From CAZXFH01 sp964640055 (lineage in GTDB: Bacteria > Fidelibacterota > UBA2242 > JAFGTP01), in assembly GCA_964640055.1 (NCBI GenBank), contig CAZXFH010000037.1, positions 1-32,491 on the forward strand: a stretch of 32,491 bases of DNA, written 5' to 3'. The stretch's first letter is position 1, and each line of letters starts with the position of its first letter. Below, piece by piece: positions 1 through 6,105 of this stretch. The notes beneath the pieces are model-generated. The model ran no database searches. It was not told the DNA's origin and saw only the letters and a list, made by a program, of their open reading frames with translations. The position numbers and the translations under genes are program-made.

Positions 1-137
1 TGAAATCCACAAAAAAACATCTCCTACTAGTACAACTTTTAGGGCGTGCCTCCAATAGAGTTTGCTGTAAAACATTTACTTTTGAAAAATGATCATAAAT
101 GTTATTTTTGACCAGTTTGTCAAATGAAAGGGGAAAA

Positions 138-323
138 ATGAATTATTGTGATCTCCGTTGTAAACATGCGCGTTTTCCCGATAAATTATCCGATGGTTCC
201 CTGACTTGCCGAACTTTTGTCGGCTTGTATTGTGAGCGCTTAAAAAAAGTGGTTACAAAAAATGCGCCCTGTGAAGCCGAGCAGACGCAGATGAAGAGGC
301 ATAATAATGCAGATAAAAATTAA
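138..323 (+). CDS. Small cysteine-rich protein of unknown function
   Basis: This 61-residue soluble protein has five cysteines, at about residues 4, 8, 24, 32 and 45. The first two form a CxxxC pair and the last lies in a KNAPC motif. The spacing resembles a small metal-binding or disulfide-bonded fold, but no known family was recognised. An in-frame start exists at 99. The ATG at 138 is chosen because it has a purine-rich Shine-Dalgarno stretch (AAAGGGGA, about 127-134) at good spacing, and the upstream codons look like leader sequence. It lies 15 bp before the secreted C1 peptidase on the same strand, so the two are probably co-transcribed. There is no signal peptide. Function is unknown; that it is a real gene is supported by the ribosome binding site and the clustered cysteines. 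Confidence 0.65.
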   Translation: MNYCDLRCKHARFPDKLSDGSLTCRTFVGLYCERLKKVVTKNAPCEAEQTQMKRHNNADKN

Positions 324-338
324 TAATGGAGGATAAGT

Positions 339-1616
339 ATGAGCACTCGGGCCCTAATCTCAGTCCTGTTATTTCTATGGCTGAGCTTCATTATCTCGCT
401 TAACGGACAGGTTAATTACGTCGAAAAAGAGAAATATCCGGTGATTGAGGAAATGCGGAATCAGGTAGAGCAGGAAGAAGCCCTACTGGATTCAATTACT
501 GCAGCAATTATTGAGAAGCATGAGGAGCGTATTGATAGAGAACGCAAGGAACGAGTAGCCCTCAGAGCTAATCTCGATAATGTCGATATGCCCGACGCAC
601 CAGCTGACTTTGAGACCTGTTGGCATTTTGATCCCACACCGCAATACTATACCGGAACTTGCTGGAGTTTCTGCACTACTTCTTTCCTGGAATCAGAACT
701 TAAACGCCGTTATGATAAAGAAATAAAACTTTCTGAACTGTTTACGGTCTACTATGAATATGTTGAAAAGGTCAAAGGCTATATCAGGGAGAGAGGTTAT
801 TCAGAATTTGGTCAAGGCTCTGAATCGAATGCCGTCCTGCGGATTATGGAAAAATATGGCGCCGTGCCCCGCGAAGCTTATACTGGTCTGAAGCACTATG
901 ACCGTCACAACCATAAGTTGATGTATCAGGCTATACAGAATTATCTGGAATACTGTGATGAAAAAAAATACTGGGATGCAGACGTCATCATGGCCAAAAT
1001 AAAAGCGATTTTAAACCGGTATATGGGGGCTCCTCCGACAACTTTCCTTTATAAGGGTAAAGAAATGACACCCCGTGAATTTTACCAGAATGTAATGCAA
1101 ATCGATAGCCAGGATTACTGTGAATTTATGTCCACCATGGCCATCCCTTTTTACACCCGCGGTAAATTTGATGTGCCGGATAACTGGTGGCATGATTCCA
1201 GTTATTACAACATTCCGTTGGAGGAATGGTATAACTTGTTGTCCCACGCTTTGGAAAAGGGTTACAGCGTTTGTATTGGGGGAGATGTCAGTGAACCGGG
1301 TTATATTGGAGCTAAAGATGTGGCCTTTGTAACCGAGTCAGATATTCCGCTGGAATATATAAACCAGCATAGCCGTGAATTCCGTTTTTACAATGAAACC
1401 ACTACCGATGATCACGGCGTGCATATCGTTGGATATACAACCAAGGGATGGGGAAATAATAAACATGACTGGTATCTGATCAAGGATTCGGCCCGCAGCG
1501 GAATGCATGGGGAATACGAAGGCTATATTTTCTATCGAGACGATTATGTACGGTTAAAAATGCTGACCTTTATGGTCCACCGGGATGTTGCCAAGGATAT
1601 TCTGACAAAATTTTAA
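339..1616 (+). CDS. Secreted C1-family (bleomycin hydrolase/PepC-like) cysteine peptidase
   Basis: This is a papain-fold peptidase predicted to act in the periplasm or outside the cell. Residues 1-23 form a signal peptide (hydrophobic LISVLLFLWLSFIISL, then NGQ). Residues 25-75 are charged and helical, like a propeptide or spacer. The catalytic core follows: Gln102 sits six residues before Cys108 (QYYTGTCWSF), matching the oxyanion Gln and nucleophile spacing of bleomycin hydrolase. His359 lies in DHGVHIVGY, the usual context of the catalytic His. The position that normally carries the third catalytic residue (Asn in ENSWG) reads KDSAR, with Asp383. Length (425 aa) suits the PepC/bleomycin hydrolase group better than plain papain. 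It has a GGAGG-like ribosome binding site (about 328-332) and follows the Cys-rich small gene by 15 bp. Peptidase membership is confident; substrate and activity are not known. Confidence 0.85.
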   Translation: MSTRALISVLLFLWLSFIISLNGQVNYVEKEKYPVIEEMRNQVEQEEALLDSITAAIIEKHEERIDRERKERVALRANLDNVDMPDAPADFETCWHFDPTPQYYTGTCWSFCTTSFLESELKRRYDKEIKLSELFTVYYEYVEKVKGYIRERGYSEFGQGSESNAVLRIMEKYGAVPREAYTGLKHYDRHNHKLMYQAIQNYLEYCDEKKYWDADVIMAKIKAILNRYMGAPPTTFLYKGKEMTPREFYQNVMQIDSQDYCEFMSTMAIPFYTRGKFDVPDNWWHDSSYYNIPLEEWYNLLSHALEKGYSVCIGGDVSEPGYIGAKDVAFVTESDIPLEYINQHSREFRFYNETTTDDHGVHIVGYTTKGWGNNKHDWYLIKDSARSGMHGEYEGYIFYRDDYVRLKMLTFMVHRDVAKDILTKF

Positions 1617-1708
1617 GATTGAACAATGAAGATTTAGAAAAACATATCATGCTTATGTCGATTTAAACTCACAGATAAGAACTCTTAATTATATTTCATG
1701 TTATTTAT

Positions 1709-2047
1709 TTGAAATATGGTTTGCTGGTCCAGGATAATCAGGCGCTCAAGATGCAATTATCCCAACTGGATAGAAGCCCGGTTAATCATGTTAGATTGGG
1801 TTTCGGGCTACTTGGTGTAGCTCTTGTAAACGGGAATTACATCACATCGAAACACCTTATTAAAAAAATATATCACAGACCATTTTCCGGCGATTTAACA
1901 CACGGGGCATACCACTTGCCCTGTTTTTTTGATAATGAGGGAGGAGAAGTCTATGATCATCTGGGATATATGCCCGGAGATGAAAAAGAGTGGGGAAAAA
2001 CAATTTTAGCGCATTTTCCTTTGGATGAGGGAAAAGTATCGGATTGA
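1709..2047 (+). CDS. Doubtful ORF in a 560-bp interval; possible gene remnant
   Basis: This is the only sizeable reading frame in the otherwise empty stretch 1617-2179. It would encode up to 112 residues from a TTG codon at 1709, or fewer from the ATG at residue 15. Neither start has a clear ribosome binding site. The predicted protein is soluble and mixed in composition, with an acidic end (PGDEKEWGKTILAHFPLDEG), and resembles no family I recognise. It lies between the C1 peptidase and a convergent lipoprotein gene. It may be a decayed gene, a strain-specific small protein or a chance frame. I see no tRNA, no strong hairpin and no repeat in the rest of this interval. Confidence 0.25.
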   Translation: MKYGLLVQDNQALKMQLSQLDRSPVNHVRLGFGLLGVALVNGNYITSKHLIKKIYHRPFSGDLTHGAYHLPCFFDNEGGEVYDHLGYMPGDEKEWGKTILAHFPLDEGKVSD

Positions 2048-2179
2048 TTAGCAGAATCCTGCTCATATTAGTGACCGTTAAAAGTGCAATCATCATAGCT
2101 CAAAAGATGTCTATCTTTCCGGTAATGGTGAGACACGGAAAAGGCCAAACAAATAGCAAACTCTCCATAAATTCCGCAC

Positions 2180-3403
2180 TCACTGGGTCATAAAAGTGGA
2201 AATCCATTTTTCAGCCAACTGAACACCATGTCGGTCAGTCAGGTAAGTCTCGATCTCTATTTTATATTCTGTATCGGAGTGCAGAGTTGAATCCGGGGAA
2301 AACCGTAGGATTGAATTACCTTCCATGATTCGAGTGTTAATATGGTATTCAAAATCCGGGGTGAAATGGATCGCTTCAGATATCCTCTTTTCATCGATAA
2401 TATTATTAAATTTAATATAAATACAATTCAAATTTGCAGGGACCAGTTGTTTATCATAAGGATTTACATCGTCAACCTTCAAAGGAGGAATGGTGACCAC
2501 AAGTGTTGTATCACTTCCCAGGTAATTTCCGTCAATATCCCGTAAACTCTGATCAAGATCAATTACTATTGTAGTATCAGACATCCATCCTTGGGTTGAA
2601 TATAGATATAAATATTTACTGGTGGATGTTGGTATATAAACATTGATATGGGGACTAATGGTTATATTGGCCATTAATCCATCTGAAGCCACCGCTGAAT
2701 TGAAAATAAATTCCAGAGGATCATAATCGACATAGGAACTGTATCTCCCTCTGCGTATTTGCGGACCAAAGTATTCCAATCTAAATGGTTCTGATATAAA
2801 GGAGAAGGAATAGGGGAATTCCAAAGGAACACCACTCTGGGTTCGAATGGTGGTATCCAGGGTAACGGTATATTCTGTATCCTTGATTAACTCAAAGGAG
2901 ATTCTGAAATCAGTATTTCGGTAGCTTGAGACCTGGAAGTCAATCATTTCCGGTTTAAAATGAATTCCCTTTTCCACTTTATCCGTTTGCATGGCTTTAC
3001 AGAAATCTATGGAAAAATAACTAACTGAAATGTCAGTTTGCCCGTCATATATGGATATCTGCGAAATTGGGTAGGGTATTCGATCCAATTCCACTTCACC
3101 GATATTATTAACTTCATCATCTCCGATGTATACATTCTCCATTTTCCTTTTACCATATTCCGGAGCATCAAATAGCAGGTTATAATGGCCGGGTTTGAGT
3201 TTCTTAATGGCAAAATATCCATCAGGCTCAACTTCAACATGGCGAATATCATCGGTGGTAGAGACTTCCACAAAAGCCTCGATTCCGGTAGGAAATAGAT
3301 GTCCGATAATCGTGCCCGGTTCTTTTTCAATAGACACATTAACTACTTGTTCGCAAGCCGTAAAAATGATTAACAAACTAAAGGAAAAACATAAGTACTT
3401 CAT
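2180..3403 (-). CDS. Lipoprotein with carboxypeptidase-regulatory-like and SbsA Ig-like (Big_5) domains
   Basis: This 407-residue protein has a lipoprotein signal with lipobox LIIFTAC, the lipidated Cys being residue 17, so it is probably anchored in the envelope. Residues about 27-105 look like a carboxypeptidase-regulatory-like beta-sandwich (the G.YFAIKKLKPGHYNLLF pattern). Three repeats of the bacterial Ig-like SbsA/Big_5 type follow at about 112-205, 208-305 and 310-407. Each contains a region of the form 'FS.DFCKAMQTDKV' or 'IKFNNIIDEKRISEAI' and ends in a '.F.' strand. Proteins of this kind are common surface or periplasmic scaffolds in FCB bacteria; no enzymatic residues are visible. 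The start is supported by AAAGGAG just upstream (about 3410-3416). It converges with the doubtful ORF at 1709-2047. Confidence 0.75.
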   Translation of the reverse strand: MKYLCFSFSLLIIFTACEQVVNVSIEKEPGTIIGHLFPTGIEAFVEVSTTDDIRHVEVEPDGYFAIKKLKPGHYNLLFDAPEYGKRKMENVYIGDDEVNNIGEVELDRIPYPISQISIYDGQTDISVSYFSIDFCKAMQTDKVEKGIHFKPEMIDFQVSSYRNTDFRISFELIKDTEYTVTLDTTIRTQSGVPLEFPYSFSFISEPFRLEYFGPQIRRGRYSSYVDYDPLEFIFNSAVASDGLMANITISPHINVYIPTSTSKYLYLYSTQGWMSDTTIVIDLDQSLRDIDGNYLGSDTTLVVTIPPLKVDDVNPYDKQLVPANLNCIYIKFNNIIDEKRISEAIHFTPDFEYHINTRIMEGNSILRFSPDSTLHSDTEYKIEIETYLTDRHGVQLAEKWISTFMTQ

Positions 3404-3464
3404 CTTGCAGCTCCTTTATGTTAACATTTACTTTTCAAGTGAGGCTTTTTGCCGTGAAAAAATC

Positions 3465-3884
3465 TTATTTGGCGGTTCTAGTAAATTGTTTTACCGTTTT
3501 TTTAGGTTGCAAGATTGTCATCAGTTTCCAAGCTATCAGACAACCTATCAGATAATAGATGAAATCGGTCCATACAAAAGTGGTCCCTAGCAGAGTACGG
3601 CCCAGAAATGACCGACGCAATGCTCTCAACAGCGGAGCCTGCCAAAGTTGCATTATTTCCAATAGGGAAGTCACCCCAAAGACCACGCCTGCTATTTTGA
3701 ATGGCGCTATCCGGGGGAAGAGGAAGAAAACCACCAAACACCAAAAGATAACATATATCAAACCGCTCAAGGAATTATTGACCCAGTTAAATCCATAGCC
3801 GTGATAGGATTTAATCCCAAATCCGAGCGGAACCAAAAAAATAATGAGGACCAAAAGCCTAAAATTTGGTTTGAAGTAAGTCAT
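3465..3884 (-). CDS. DUF2809 (VanZ-like) integral membrane protein
   Basis: This 139-residue protein has about four transmembrane segments (near residues 8-26, 38-56, 62-78 and 104-124). The stretch QLWQAPLLRALRRSFLGRTL followed by GTTFVWTDFIYYLIG is typical of the DUF2809 family, small membrane proteins of unknown role distantly like VanZ. The C-terminus is basic and cytoplasmic. It lies 28 bp downstream of tRNA-Gly on the same strand and may be read from the tRNA promoter, since no separate promoter fits in that space. The ATG at 3884 has only a weak Shine-Dalgarno sequence. Family call fairly confident; function unknown. Confidence 0.7.
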   Translation of the reverse strand: MTYFKPNFRLLVLIIFLVPLGFGIKSYHGYGFNWVNNSLSGLIYVIFWCLVVFFLFPRIAPFKIAGVVFGVTSLLEIMQLWQAPLLRALRRSFLGRTLLGTTFVWTDFIYYLIGCLIAWKLMTILQPKKTVKQFTRTAK

Positions 3885-3912
3885 TATTTAGGCATATAAT
3901 TTTGCATTTTTA

Positions 3913-3985
3913 GAGCGAGAGACGAGATTTGAACTCGCGACAACCACGTTGGCAACGTGGGGCTCTACCACTGAGCTACTCTCGC
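3913..3985 (-). tRNA. tRNA-Gly(GCC)
   Basis: Read on the minus strand this folds as a full cloverleaf. The acceptor stem is GCGAGAG/CTCTCGC, the D-stem GCTC/GAGC, the anticodon stem CCACG/CGTGG with loop TTGCCAA, and the T-arm GCGAG-TTCAAAT-CTCGT (one G-T pair). The anticodon GCC is encoded at 3950-3952. The discriminator base is T, as expected for tRNA-Gly. CCA is not encoded. Confidence 0.96.
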
Positions 3986-4004
3986 ATATCAAATTTCAAG
4001 GCAT

Positions 4005-4033
4005 AATTTAAATTTTTCAGGAAGCATTTGCAA
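4005..4033 (-). promoter_or_regulatory. Candidate promoter of tRNA-Gly
   Basis: On the minus strand TTGCAA (4033-4028) is followed after 17 nt by TAAATT (4010-4005). The -10 box ends 19 nt before the tRNA 5' end. The same layout occurs ahead of the other tRNA genes here. The bases after the -10 (ATGCC) are only moderately GC-rich. Confidence 0.5.
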
Positions 4034-4199
4034 TATATTTTGTCGGTTATTTTAGATTAATTTTTCAGATACATTTAAAACCTATCTGATAATATTAAGG
4101 CACTTTATACCAGGTAAAAATAAATAGGAAAAATAAAATCTAACCAATAATTTGCATGCAAAATTTAGACTTTTTGATAAGCATTGATGAAATATTAGT

Positions 4200-4886
4200 A
4201 TGACTTTAAAAAATAAATATTGTATTATTATTCCCCTTTATCAAAACGCAAATACAATCGGCCTGCTAATTAAAGAGATTCGGACCTATTTGCCGGAAGT
4301 ATTTGTCTTTATTGTCGATGACGGCTCTACCGATAATCCGGCTCGAGAAATAAAATCATCCAGGAATATTGTCCTTCTCAGACATTCCGAAAACAGGGGT
4401 AAGGGAGCCGCCTTAAAGACCGGACTGCAAAAGGCCTTAACCCAAGGGTTTCAAAGCGCCATTTTTATGGATAGTGATCTACAACATCCACCATGTTTGT
4501 TGCCGAAATTCATCCAAAAGCACTCTCATCAAAAGGTTGATTTTATACTGGGTCGCCGTTACTTTAAACCCGGGATCATGCCCGGGCATCGTATTTTATC
4601 TAATTTGATCACCTCACTTTTAATCTCAATTCGTGTAAACAAAAGAGTGCATGACAGTCAATGCGGTTACCGCTTGATCAATTTGCAAGGTATAAATCCG
4701 GCCGATTACACCGCCAGGGGGTTTCAATTTGAAAGTGAATTTATTATTAAAGCCCTCCTACAAGACAAAACATATACTGATTTAAAAATCCCTACAATTT
4801 ACAATAAATCAATGAGTTCCATAAATAATCTAATGGATACGTTCAGATTTTTGGGGCTCTTTATTAAGAGCTATCTCTGGACTTGA
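4200..4886 (+). CDS. Family 2 glycosyltransferase (polyprenyl-phosphate sugar transferase-like)
   Basis: This cytoplasmic GT-A glycosyltransferase has 228 residues. Motifs in order: YCIIIPLYQNANTI at the N-terminus (nucleotide-sugar strand), VDDGSTD at about 39-45, ENRGKGAALKTG at about 63-75, the metal-binding MDSDLQHPP at about 90-98, FILGRRYF, and HDSQCGYRLI with GFQFESEFIIKA, where the acceptor-site and catalytic acidic residues lie. This set is typical of dolichol- or undecaprenyl-phosphate mannose/glucose transferases and related short GT2 enzymes. No transmembrane segments are evident, so it lacks the membrane anchor found in ArnC/GtrB types. It has no obvious Shine-Dalgarno sequence. 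The COG2426 membrane protein gene follows after 32 bp. The sugar donor and acceptor cannot be inferred. Confidence 0.85.
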   Translation: MTLKNKYCIIIPLYQNANTIGLLIKEIRTYLPEVFVFIVDDGSTDNPAREIKSSRNIVLLRHSENRGKGAALKTGLQKALTQGFQSAIFMDSDLQHPPCLLPKFIQKHSHQKVDFILGRRYFKPGIMPGHRILSNLITSLLISIRVNKRVHDSQCGYRLINLQGINPADYTARGFQFESEFIIKALLQDKTYTDLKIPTIYNKSMSSINNLMDTFRFLGLFIKSYLWT

Positions 4887-4918
4887 ATTTAAAGCCGAAA
4901 GTCAGTTAAGGAGCCAAG

Positions 4919-5398
4919 ATGACAGAAATTTTAAAAATGATCGCGATTACTTTTATTCCCACTTTGGAATTAAGGGCATCCATACCCTATGGAATTTTTA
5001 TTGCTGATTTACCCTGGTTTTCGGTCTTTATAATTGCCCTGATTACCAATATAATTCTGGGATTCATAATATTTTATCTGATCGAATGGATAATTTTTGT
5101 GATAACCAAAATAAAACCAGTTAATTATTTCTGGCAAAAATATGTAGCAAGAACCCAGCGGCGGATCCATAGTGGTGTCCAAAAATACGGCGAGTGGGCG
5201 GTGATGGTATTTATTGGTATTCCTTTACCCGGATCCGGGGTATACACCGGCGCTTTGGCGGCCTTTCTGATAGGACTCAGCCCCAGAAAATTTATCATCG
5301 CAAATGTTTTTGGGGTGATCATTGCCGCTGTGCTAGTTACCCTCATTTGTATGACAGGTGCAGGTATCTCCAGTATTTTTATTAAACAGGTGAATTGA
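4919..5398 (+). CDS. COG2426-type small membrane protein (putative small multidrug export family)
   Basis: This 159-residue protein has about four or five transmembrane helices. It carries the family signature FIPTLELRASIPYGI near residues 12-26 and IGIPLPGSGVYTGALAAFL near 100-118, then a C-terminal helix pair. Databases label this family 'putative small multi-drug export protein' (PF06695), but transport activity is largely unproven, and the glycine/proline-rich motif resembles DedA/SNARE-associated re-entrant loops. A good ribosome binding site (AAGGAG, about 4909-4914) sets the start. It is 32 bp downstream of the glycosyltransferase, probably in the same transcript. Confidence 0.8.
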   Translation: MTEILKMIAITFIPTLELRASIPYGIFIADLPWFSVFIIALITNIILGFIIFYLIEWIIFVITKIKPVNYFWQKYVARTQRRIHSGVQKYGEWAVMVFIGIPLPGSGVYTGALAAFLIGLSPRKFIIANVFGVIIAAVLVTLICMTGAGISSIFIKQVN

Positions 5399-5436
5399 TA
5401 CAAACTTCTTAGATTAAGTTTATTTGTTTATTTTCA

Positions 5437-5465
5437 TTGTTATTTCATCTGGATCACAGTAAATT
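5437..5465 (+). promoter_or_regulatory. Candidate promoter of tRNA-Pro and the GIY-YIG unit
   Basis: TTGTTA at 5437-5442, a 17-nt spacer and TAAATT at 5460-5465, followed by TTCAGCGCTTTT. The GCGC after the -10 is a GC-rich discriminator. It matches the pattern before the other tRNA genes. The -10 ends 24 nt before tRNA-Pro. Confidence 0.5.
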
Positions 5466-5489
5466 TTCAGCGCTTTTATTGGCAATTGA

Positions 5490-5564
5490 CGGGGTGTAGC
5501 GCAGCCCGGTTAGCGCGCTTCGTTCGGGACGAAGAGGTCGTCAGTTCAAATCTGACCACCCCGA
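5490..5564 (+). tRNA. tRNA-Pro(CGG)
   Basis: Complete cloverleaf: acceptor CGGGGTG/CACCCCG, D-stem GCGC/GCGC, anticodon stem CTTCG/CGAAG with loop TTCGGGA (anticodon CGG), T-arm GTCAG-TTCAAAT-CTGAC. The discriminator base A at 5564 fits tRNA-Pro. CCA is not encoded: the next bases are CACC, directly followed by the ATG of a GIY-YIG ORF. Bases 5535-5564 (variable region, T-arm, acceptor 3' strand) recur exactly at 5744-5773 without the 5' half of the tRNA. Confidence 0.96.
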
Positions 5565-5568
5565 CACC

Positions 5569-5723
5569 ATGATCTACACAGTTTATATCNNNNNNNNNNN
5601 NNNNNNNNNNNNNNNNNNNNNNNNNNNNNNNNNNNNNNNNNNNNNNNNNNNNNNNNNNNNNNNNNNNNNNNNNNNNNNNNNNNNNNNNNGCGCTATATTG
5701 AAAAACTGATCAGAGAAGGTTAG
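5569..5723 (+). CDS. GIY-YIG nuclease family protein, copy 1 (interrupted by assembly gap)
   Basis: Only the first seven codons (MIYTVYI) and the last codons (ending in the ...RYIEKLIREG stretch and TAG at 5721-5723) are present; the middle is N. Both visible ends match copy 2 at 5778-6026. The interval as written is not a multiple of three. Replacing the 100 N by 194 bases would give the same 249-bp gene as copy 2, so the gap length is probably a placeholder. The ATG lies four bases after the last base of tRNA-Pro and has no Shine-Dalgarno sequence. Whether this copy is intact cannot be seen. Confidence 0.6.
5590..5689. other. Assembly gap (100 N)
   Basis: A run of exactly 100 N lies inside the first copy of a tandem repeat. 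This length is a common scaffolding placeholder. Comparison with the second copy predicts about 194 missing bases if there are only two copies. More copies could have been collapsed. Confidence 0.95.
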
Positions 5724-5774
5724 CGCGTCCCGACCCGTCGGGAAGGTCGTCAGTTCAAATCTGACCACCCCGAC
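5714..5774 (+). pseudogene. Partial tRNA-Pro copy (3' half with altered anticodon region)
   Basis: This segment reads GGTTAGCGCG, then a hairpin TCCCGACCCGTCGGGA (5728-5743), then the tRNA-Pro variable region, T-arm and acceptor 3' strand (5744-5772), so it looks like a tRNA with its anticodon arm replaced and its 5' quarter missing. It cannot form the normal acceptor stem. However, GTCGGG (5737-5742) can pair with CCCGAC (5769-5774) around the intact T-arm, giving a minihelix-like fold directly before the ATG of the second GIY-YIG gene. That the segment derives from the tRNA is clear for 5744-5773; the GGTTAGCGCG match is short. Confidence 0.55.
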
Positions 5775-5777
5775 ACC

Positions 5778-6026
5778 ATGATCTACACAGTTTATATCCT
5801 GTATAGTAATTCTAAAGATAAGTATTATATCGGTCATACTGACGATCTGCTACGTCGTTTCCCGGAACATAATACTGGTCAATGTAAAGCCACTAAATAT
5901 GGCGTACCTTGGATTGTGGCCTTTACCCAAGTATTTGCTACCCGTGCCGCTGCTGTTAAATTTGAATTGAAGATCAAAAGGATGAAGAGTCGGCGCTATA
6001 TTGAAAAACTGATCAGAGAAGGTTAG
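5778..6026 (+). CDS. GIY-YIG nuclease family protein (UPF0213/YhbQ-like), copy 2
   Basis: This 82-residue single-domain GIY-YIG protein has the signature VYILY (about residues 5-9) and YYIGHT (about 16-21), then the catalytic-type Arg and His in LLRRFPEHN, and Glu63 in KFELKIKRMKSRRYIEKLI near the end. It has no extra DNA-binding domain. Family members are small structure-selective or undefined nucleases; several behave like stand-alone mobile ORFs. The start lacks a Shine-Dalgarno sequence and sits four bases after a duplicated tRNA-Pro 3' end, as in copy 1. The TAG stop overlaps GGTTAGCGCG, which also occurs in the tRNA-Pro D-arm. It is followed by the hairpin at 6031-6046 without a good T-run, so termination there is doubtful. 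Confidence 0.85.
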   Translation: MIYTVYILYSNSKDKYYIGHTDDLLRRFPEHNTGQCKATKYGVPWIVAFTQVFATRAAAVKFELKIKRMKSRRYIEKLIREG

Positions 6027-6030
6027 CGCG

Positions 6031-6046
6031 TCCCGACCCGTCGGGA
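6031..6046 (+). other. Hairpin after GIY-YIG copy 2 (also at 5728-5743)
   Basis: TCCCGACCCGTCGGGA forms a 6-7 bp stem and occurs identically after both GIY-YIG copies. Position 6046 is followed by AAAGGGC rather than T residues, so it does not look like a standard rho-independent terminator. It may act in processing or mark the end of the duplicated unit. In addition, AAAAGGGC (6046-6053) can pair with GCCCTTTT (6100-6107) across a long loop near the convergent nitroreductase end. Confidence 0.5.
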
Positions 6047-6105
6047 AAAGGGCTATATATTTTGTTGCATATTCAACATAAATAGGGAAGCGGTTGATCG
6101 CCCTT

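Larger units (their letters stand above)
5535..6046 (+). repeat. Tandem repeat: tRNA-Pro 3' segment + GIY-YIG ORF + hairpin
   Basis: The repeat unit begins with AGGTCGTCAG, the tRNA-Pro variable region. It runs through the tRNA 3' end, CACC and the GIY-YIG ORF, and ends in the hairpin TCCCGACCCGTCGGGA. Copy 1 spans 5535-5743 and contains the N gap; copy 2 spans 5744-6046 (303 bp). The visible parts of copy 1 (55 bases before the gap and 54 after) match copy 2. The left flanks fall 209 bases apart and the right flanks 303, so copy 1 appears 94 bases short because of the fixed N run. The ten bases at each ORF end (GGTTAGCGCG, containing the TAG stop) also occur inside the tRNA-Pro D-arm (about 5508-5517). 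Confidence 0.85.

Noticed and set aside
1..137. TTGAAA/TATTTT promoter-like boxes at about 82-108 before the first gene
   Set aside because: The spacer is only 15 nt and the region is AT-rich, so the match is not convincing.
5583..5837. Minus-strand ORF across the N gap
   Set aside because: It runs through the undefined bases and is antisense to tRNA-Pro-derived sequence and both GIY-YIG genes; its apparent protein is a translation of the tRNA repeat.
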